In this document: positions 57,432-64,000 of the stretch, piece by piece | Layout: each line of letters starts with the position of its first letter | Numbering within the stretch: position 1 is the stretch's first letter | From: Melieria omissa | Taxonomy: Eukaryota > Arthropoda > Insecta > Diptera > Ulidiidae | Assembly: GCA_963971225.1 (NCBI GenBank) | Contig: OZ020267.1 | Coordinates: forward strand, 88,153,648-88,217,647 | Direction: 5' to 3' | Length of the DNA stretch: 64,000 nt | Notes under the pieces: model-generated | Seen by the model: only the letters and a program-made list of their open reading frames with translations | What the model was told of the DNA's origin: nothing | The model's database searches: none | Program-made: the position numbers and the translations under genes

Positions 57432-57928
57432 CCCATTAAAACCTGACCCCAGAAGGGCTTGTGCGATTTCCATAAAAGTTTACACAATGTTAGTAATTGA
57501 CCTAATCAAGAAAAAAAATGAAGCAAATAATTCATACCCCCACCCCCTGACCCAGGAGGGTACGTTGCGCAAACGCAATTTGGGCCTTAGTCACATACAA
57601 AACATAAAATTAAAAAAAAAAAAAATTTTGTTTAACTTATTTTTAAATAGTTTAGCATTACAAAATGCAGCCCACAAAGGGATTTTGATAGGTTTGAAGA
57701 ATAAGTATTTTTAATTGAATTTCAAAAATTCCCCAAAAAAAACCTTTGACTTTGGATCGAAAAAAAGATATGAATATTTAAAAAATTTTGAAATTTGAGT
57801 ATGGCAGAATCTAAAACGATCAATTCGAATCCAATTCTACCCATTTTCAAGTCTTATATCTTTATGAATTACTTAATGTAGCGAAATTCCCAAACGTTGC
57901 GCAAACGCAACGCTCAGGGCTTAATGGG
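57432..57928. mobile_element. piggyBac-like MITE, 497 bp
   Basis: TTAA lies at 57428-57431 and 57929-57932. The inverted ends read CCCATTAAAACCTGA and CCCATTAAGCCCTGA. CCC-type ends at TTAA targets are usual for piggyBac relatives. GTTGCGCAAACGCAA occurs near both the left third (57564) and the right end (57896). No transposase is present. Confidence 0.65.
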
Positions 57929-57959
57929 TTAAGCATATCAATAGCATACATTTATCAAT

Positions 57960-58446
57960 AGAATTTTAACTGAACCTTTGGCTATCGAAGGATGCCATCT
58001 CATCGATCAACAGTGGTTCTGACTGTTTTTTGTTTACTAAAAAATTGTAACCATCAACCACTCATCGTTTTTTCCTGATGCGGCACCGTGCGACTTTTGC
58101 CTTAAAAAAAATGCTATTGCCGATGAAAACGGCGTTTTGAGAACGTAGAAACCATCCAACATCCGACATTCTGAAGAACATTCCGGTCGACGAACTCAAC
58201 TACTCTTTAGACATGTATTTAGATCATGCAAGTCGCTGTATTGAGCCTAAACGGGACTATTAAAAAACATATAAGTTTCGCCCAACAACTTTTTTGTTAT
58301 CATTTTTTTTAATGTTCAAAGATGTTAAGACCTTTTTGCTAATGTGGGATCGTACATACGATGCATAATGATTGAAAATGTTGACAAATTATAGGCCATG
58401 GGGGGTTCTGACACCCAAACCCCCTCCCCCCCTTGGCTACGCCACT
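57960..58446 (+). pseudogene. Mariner-like transposase C-terminal remnant
   Basis: The reading frames around 58070-58260 give the C-terminal catalytic part of a mariner-type transposase (DAAPCDFCLKK, with the last Asp motif, then YSLDMYLDHASRCIEPKRDY). The 3' non-coding end runs to CTTGGCTACGCCACTGG at 58446. Homologous to 19652-19950. The 5' part is missing. Confidence 0.6.
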
Positions 58447-58900
58447 GGTATACGAACTGACCAAGGATGCAATGAGTATATCAAAAAATAAAGGCTTGTT
58501 TTATGCATACTTAGTTTTTGAAAATTTTACTTAACTTTACTTAATTTTCCATTTTTTAATATTCAACAATTTTTCGTCTGGCGAAGACGAAGATGTGTAT
58601 AAATAAATTGACTTTATTACAAAAATAATTCATAAACGCGCTTGAAAATTGTTTCGATTTGTTACGTTTTATATAGAGGGTTAAAGTTCTAAAGTTTCAT
58701 AAGCCCAAACATATAAAGTTTCGATATTAAACAGTGAATCTAGTGCGGAAATTTGAAATTTGTGTAAAAGTGACATAATTTACTTTTACTTTTAAACAGT
58801 GTGTTTCCCGAAACAGATTTGTCTGTAGAATTTTAAAGAAAGAGTGTTTCAAAATTGTATTACTTGTTTACTGTTACACACCCAAATACCTAGTGCGCGA
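58447..58900. other. Unassigned AT-rich DNA
   Basis: No gene, repeat pair or RNA gene can be supported here. Confidence 0.4.
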
Positions 58901-58914
58901 TATAGTTAACTAGT

Positions 58915-60560
58915 AGGGCCCTGCGGCTTTGCACGCAAGTTTGAAGTCAATGGGACCAATAAATCATGTTTCTTCATACTACACTCTATGGGCGATGCCA
59001 CGCCTCTTTTATGTAATGCCCAATCCATTCCTCCAGTCGAAAGGTGCGACCCGGTTTCATTTATATGCGACTTTCAGTTCCAAAGTTACGCGGAAAATTT
59101 CAATCACAAAAAATATGCCGCGCCCCTTGTTCAACGCCCATAAAATTTTGCCAGTAGAATGGCACATCTATGGGACGATGGTATACAAAACTTCAAAGCT
59201 TTTCAACTTATTGTTCCGAAGCTATTCCACATTAAAAGTTTGGGTTCTATGGGCGGTGCCATGCCCCTCGTCCAATACCCACCCTACTCTCCCTGTCGAA
59301 GGGCACTTCGAAATCGTAAGTAATATCTTGATGTGTGATTTGCAATTATAAAGTTATTGAAAACAATAAGGTCGCTTGAAAATTACCACGCCCCTTGCCC
59401 AACGCCCATAGAATTTAACCACTTGAACGACACGTCCATGATAGCCATGATGCTATATCACATTTCAATGCTGGCCGACTTATAATTCCGAAGATATTTC
59501 ATATTAAAAACTTGGTTTGTACGGGCAGTGCCACGCCCCCTTGTCAAAAACCCACCCCATTCCCCCTATCGAATCGCTAAATCGTTTGACACCCATATTG
59601 CTGTGACATATATATCATGGCTGATTTGTTATTATAGTGATCGTGGCGAGAAGGCGTATTAGGTGGGCGTGGTCAATCTTATATATCCTATGTTAACATC
59701 AACAAAACTCGAAATCATTTGGTGTTAATACTGATTTGCCGACATGTACCAAAGCTTCGTTTTATTAGTTTAGTTGGCGTGGAAAGTGGGTGCGGGAAGT
59801 GGGCGTGACCGATTATATTATAGCCTATGTTTGCCGCAATGAACGGCTGAATCGTTTGATACCCGTATTGCTATGACAAATATACCATGGCTGATTTGTT
59901 ATTATAGAGGGCGTGGCGAAAAGGCATATCGGGTGGGCGTGGTCAATCTTATATATCCTATGCTAACATCAACGAAGCGCGGAATCATTTGATATTAATA
60001 CTGATTTTCCGACATGTACCGTAGCTTCGTTTGGTTAGTTTAGAGGGCTCGGAAAGTGGGCGTGACCGATTATATTATAGCCTATGTTTGCCGCAATGAC
60101 ACGCTGAATCGTTTGATACCCATATTGCTACGACAAATATACCATGTCTGATTTGTTATTTTAGTGGGCGTGATGAAAGGACATTAGGTGGGCGTGGTCA
60201 ATCTTATATATCCTATGTTAACATCAATGATACACGGAATCATTTGGTATTAAAACTGATTTACCAACATGTACCGTAGCTTCGTTTTGTTTAGTGGGCA
60301 CGGAAAGTGGGCGTGGCCGACTATGTTATAGCCTATGTTTGCTGCAATGATACGCTGAATCGTTTGATACCCATATTGCCTTACAAAAGCATACCATAGA
60401 TGAGTTTTGTTACCATAATGGTCGTAAGAAGGGGGCGTGGTCATTCTCATGTAGCCTATGTACCATTCCCACAGATACAAAAATGTTTGGTGCTTATTTC
60501 ATCTAAATCGGTTCACTGGTTTTTGCCTGATTGTGGCTCAAAAAACGTCACACTTGCTTT
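58915..60560. repeat. Degenerate long-period array with GGGCGTGG motifs
   Basis: Two blocks share a similar period. In 58915-59580, units carry TGGGCGATGCCACGCC-like motifs at 58987, 59248 and 59524 (spacing about 270). In 59580-60560, units carry GGGCGTGGTCAATCTTATAT at 59664, 59935 and 60190, and a diverged copy at 60433 (spacings 271, 255, 243). Each second-block unit also holds AATCGTTTGATACCC and TATAGCCTATGTTTGC. The region ends in TTTTATATAATAGTATAG. No ORF is maintained. It may be one non-autonomous element with internal repeats. Confidence 0.75.
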
Positions 60561-61201
60561 TATATAATAGTATAGAAGTATAGATAGATATGCAGTCCAT
60601 TCCCCATAGCTTTCTAGAATTGCTTGACATCGTCTTACACAACTTCCGCTTAATTTTTTGGCATAATCTGGCGGCAAATTGCCTCAAAATTTTGTAGGGT
60701 CGCAGAAAGCTGCTTGGTTGTGGAAATTTTTTTCCACGGATCTTAGCCTTCATAAAAGTCCATACATTTTCAATTGGATTTGCATCGGGACTTTCGGCAG
60801 GCCAATCTAGCTGTTGTATACCTTCTTTCGTTTTCCAAAATGTGCATAGGTGACTACGGTGTTTTGGATCATTATCTTCTTGTAGAATCCAACGACTTGT
60901 ATCCGGCCCCTAAAGTTTTACAGCAGACTTTAGCAAACATTTTTCATAAAGTTTAATCATAAATTTGGCGTCTAAATTTTGTGTAAAGATAGTCAAAGCG
61001 CCAAATCCTTTTTTAAAAAGCATGGACTTTTGTAGGGTGCTTAACAGTCCGCTGAACAAATTTTTGGCCTTTAGCGATCCAAGCTTTCCTCCAGATATTC
61101 GAAACAACGAAAGTGGACTCATCCGTGAATATAACTTTACTCCAATATCGAACCAAGTTTTCCTTTTCCGAAACTAGTAATTTTTGGATATGAGTGTCAG
61201 T

Positions 61202-62674
61202 CAGAGCTGTTAAAGAATGCAATCATTTGCGAATAATTAGTCAGTTGATTTTTTGGCAAAAAAGTGCATTCATATTTTGTATTCAATGAATAAGAATAAA
61301 AAAATGAAGTCATTATTCAGACTAAAAATTTATGAATAATTATTCATTTTTACATTCATTTTTTGCTAGTCATTTGATTGCAATCATTTGATTGCAATAT
61401 CAAAATGAAGTCAATTGAAGTCATTTGAAGTCATCTGAAGTGATTTGAAGTCATCTGCAGTTAAGCTAAAGCCAGCTACCCTAAGGGCCACTTTTTCAGT
61501 GCGAGTTTAAACCCAGTTCAACCGGAGTTTGCTTGAACTTGGTTTAAATTTGAACTAAGTTTAAACGACAAAGCAGTTTTTCAGTGCTAGTTTAACTGGA
61601 GCAAATATTTGTCATTTGAGTATGGCAATACTGGCAACATTTTTATCTAGCTAATAATTTTCCTTTGTTTTGATTGTCATTCGTAAATAAATTCTTTGCG
61701 CTGAAATAATGTATTTATGTAATTAAAACATTCAACATTTTTCGTCTCGGGAAATCGAAAGTCTTCTTGCACTTTTGAAAAAAAATATACAAGTGCTCGA
61801 GTGCAAGAAGGACCGCGTGAGTACCGAGGAAAAACAAACCAAATAGAAAGAAATTGAGGACGATTTCGATTCAAAATATGTTGATAAGTTCCGGTGCGCG
61901 AAAACGTTGCGCACAAAGTATAAGAATCTAAAATAGTGCAAAAAAAGAATTTCGCTCACGACAGGCAAGAGCTGACCAAAACCAAAAATAAATGAACTGT
62001 CAGAAGCTGTTGACAGTTTAAACTTATTTTAACCGTGGAAGGTTGGGCGTTTAAACTGAGTTTAAACTTCAGTCAAGTTTGACTGAAAAATTCGATTTTG
62101 CGTTTAAACTAGAAACTGAGTTAAACTCGCACTGAAAAATTGACCCTAAGTCAATTCACTTTATGACATAAGTCTTAATCGATAACAATGTTGAATCGCT
62201 ATCCAACAATTAAAAAAGCGTATTTAAAATATAACACACCGTTACCTTCTTCAGCTGCCGTGAAACGGTTATTTTCGTTTGCAACACTATTAAATACGCC
62301 TCGTCGAGGTTCCCTTTCGGACAAAAATTTCAAAATATTATTATTGTTGAAAGTAAATCATGTCATTTAAATGAATTTATATTCATTTGATTGCTACCTT
62401 TTGTTAGAATGAATTATTTAAATTTTAATTTTGTTAATATATGAAATATTTTTCAAAAAGCGCTGATCTTAATTTAGTGACTTCACTGAAAAATGAAGTC
62501 ATTAAGTGACTTCACCAAATGACTAATTAGTCAGAATAACAGAAATGACTTCAGACTTCAAATTTTTAGTCTTTAGTCAAAACGTTAGTCAAAGACTGCA
62601 ATCAAAAATTGAAGTCATTGACTGTGACTTCAACTGATTTAATTCGCATTTGATTGCATTCTTTAACAGCTCTG
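61202..62674 (+). mobile_element. hAT element, 1473 bp, non-autonomous
   Basis: Exact 8-bp duplication GTGTCAGT (61194-61201 and 62675-62682). The inverted ends CAGAGCTGTTAAAGAATGCA (61202 on; complement ending 62674) match the hAT CAGAGCTG pattern. Subterminal DNA holds many GAAGTCATTT/AATGACTTC repeats (61390-61450 and 62480-62640). The frame 62188-62370 encodes part of the C-terminal dimerisation domain (PSSAAVKRLFSFATLLNTPR). It is interrupted by a PIF/Harbinger element at 61485-62146. Confidence 0.93.
61485..62146 (+). mobile_element. PIF/Harbinger element, 662 bp, nested in hAT
   Basis: TAA flanks both ends (61482-61484 and 62147-62149), the TWA target of this superfamily. The inverted ends share TTTTTCAGTGCGAGTTTAA after GGGCCAC or GGGTCAA. 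In between, plus-strand frames at about 61790-61940 read ECKKDRVSTEEKQ and FRCAKTLRTKYKNLK, resembling the Myb/SANT-like DNA-binding protein that accompanies Harbinger transposases. The frame has stops. Several copies of AGTTTAAAC/GTTTAAACT lie inside both ends. Confidence 0.88.
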
Positions 62675-62760
62675 GTGTCAGTCAATAGCGGTTTGTAAAG
62701 TGCTCCTATTTCGAAACTAAGCACAAAAATAAAATGCTTGTTACACCGCGCAGTAAATAT

Positions 62761-63371
62761 GTATGTATATGTATTTTAAAATTTATCGTTTGATTGGTAC
62801 CGTTATCATACACGGTAAAAAGTTAAGGCTAATTTTTTTTTCGGAACTGTATTTTTCTTCTACAAAAGAAAAAATTATATTTAACAATAATTGAATTATC
62901 AATCAATCATTATTAAGCCCTTTTACTACTATATATAACCTTAAATTAACAGCCAAAACCATCAAAACACACCCTATGAAGCAAAATGCTATACAATGCG
63001 TTATAGGTCCCTGGGAACCTATTCACGACGCTAAGGCCAACGGGCGACTCACTAATTTCATTTATTTCATTTCATTTATTTAAACAATCAGTGCACAATT
63101 AAGATTTCATCTTTTATAGTGCTTTACAAAGACTTATATTAAGATACGCAATTGTAGCTAATAGTATATACTTATAGATTGTTAACAATTTTTGCTTATA
63201 AAATAAAAGAGAAAAAAGAAAGACAAACGAAATTTAGAAAGGAAGAAAGATAAGAAGAAAAAGAGGAGAGAGCCATAGAATAGAAGAACAGAGAGGGGAC
63301 TTGAGTATTAATCTACATGGCATGAATATTATAAACCGCCAGCTTGAATCGACGTAAATTAGATTCGACCT
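62761..63371. other. Unassigned AT-rich DNA
   Basis: No gene is seen. ATTTCATTTATTTCATTTC at about 63057 resembles the A-rich 3' tail of a minus-strand retroposon, but no second boundary is evident. A purine-rich stretch (AGAAGAAAAAGAGGAGAGAG) lies at about 63250. Confidence 0.35.
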
Positions 63372-63375
63372 TTAA

Positions 63376-64000
63376 GGCAGGTTCTCACCTTGTGGAAAAA
63401 AAAACAATTTTTTTTTTTGCCTTATCGTAAAATGTAACGTAAAATGTAACGTAATAAAAATGTGCTCCAGAAATTTCAGATCAAAATCTGAAAAATTACA
63501 AAAGTTACAGGCCGTTACATAGAGCAGTGTAGAGCACCGGCCAAGCGCGCTTTAAACTTTAAACGCGTTTTTCTCAGAACCACATTTTTGGACCTTACGG
63601 AAGTGATTGAAGGCGCTGGAATAAACCAATCGTCACCAAATTTTTTCCAAATGTTCCTTAGGGTTTTTTCTAATAAACGAACCACGATCAGCCAAAAATA
63701 TTGAAAATTGTTTATTTAAAAAATAATAAGTGAACAAAAAAATGCGAAAATCTTAATTTTTTTTCAAAACCTCATAACTTTTGTAATTTTGATTTTTTTT
63801 CATGATCTTGGTTCATTCAATAGATAATACGGTACACATTAAGAATGTGTTCGATTTTTGTGTTTCCGATCACGGGTTTTGACGGAATCACTTCCGGTAG
63901 CGGGACACCTCCTCGCCGACATGCCGCCACTGATGGACGCCCCCTCTCCCCCTTTTTTTGATTCATTCAATTTTAAAAATTGTATTGTCTAAATAAATGT
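63376..64000. mobile_element. TTAAGG element 9, left part (runs off the window)
   Basis: TTAA at 63372-63375 is followed by GGCAGGTTCTCACCTTGTGG. The core CTTTAAACGCGTTTTTCTCA begins at 63557, 181 bp from the left end, exactly as in other clan members. The right end is not in the window; a length near 700-735 bp is predicted. Confidence 0.7.

Larger units (their letters stand above)
60545..62760 (-). pseudogene. Tc1-like transposase remnant split by a hAT
   Basis: Minus-strand frames give the catalytic part of a Tc1-like transposase: FTDESTFVVSNIWRKAW (61135-61085, first Asp motif), LQEDNDPKHRS in another frame (about 60885-60850, second Asp), DWPAESPDANPIENVW (about 60815-60765, final Glu), and a C-terminal tail from 60753. 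The order and spacing fit DD34E. Several frameshifts. The N-terminal side is interrupted at 61201 by a hAT element and continues for a short way after 62675. Terminal repeats were not located. Confidence 0.8.

Noticed and set aside
58915..60560. CRISPR-like array
   Set aside because: The period is about 250 bp with degenerate units and no short conserved repeat or spacer structure; the DNA is animal.

Overview
The window looks like nuclear DNA of a higher fly, most likely a tephritid-type dipteran with a large, repeat-rich genome. Three things point there: an insect-like NPC1 exon, two gypsy-type errantiviruses with env, and a mix of LINEs, BEL/Pao, Tc1/mariner, hAT and TTAA-target elements. 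No species can be named from the sequence. Only one host coding segment is visible: a 1390-nt exon of the cholesterol transporter NPC1 (12837-14226, + strand). No other NPC1 exon is recognisable in the 12.8 kb before it or the 49.8 kb after it, so almost all of the window may be intron swollen by transposons.

Layout. 1-2065: decayed Ty3/gypsy copy with a 444-bp TIR insertion and the start of an LTR. 2074-2795: four units of a 178-bp tandem repeat. 2991-9465: one decayed non-LTR retrotransposon cut by four insertions. 9486-12600: LTR fragments and a 2.1-kb TTAAGG element. 12837-14226: NPC1 exon. 14932-25031: Tc1/mariner copies, an LTR, LINE fragments and four TTAAGG elements. 25668-28560: BEL/Pao gag remnant. 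28560-38880: errantivirus #1 (minus strand), cut by a LINE, a Tc1 element and two TTAAGG elements. 38913-41590: a hAT copy, a TA-target element and unassigned DNA. 41591-57288: a deep nest in which a mariner holds a LINE, the LINE holds errantivirus #2, and the errantivirus holds a nearly intact 5.6-kb BEL/Pao element, a hAT element and a TTAAGG element. 57432-64000: a piggyBac-like MITE, a mariner fragment, a degenerate 245-270-bp array, a Tc1 remnant holding a hAT that holds a PIF/Harbinger MITE, and the left end of a ninth TTAAGG element.

The most striking signal is a clan of nine elements that start TTAAGG and end in its complement. Their termini match within each element but differ between elements. 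Six are 702-732 bp long. Seven carry the same roughly 25-bp core (CTTTAAACGCGTTTTTCTCG...) 170-184 bp from an end. Three sit inside retroelement pol genes, where the interrupted frame runs on if the insert and one TTAA copy are ignored; this shows TTAA is the target duplication. Terminal structure suggests Kolobok-like non-autonomous elements, but no transposase is present.

There is no operon logic here. The coding sequences are autonomous transposon genes, nearly all broken by frameshifts, deletions or nested insertions. The BEL/Pao gag-pol is the closest to intact.
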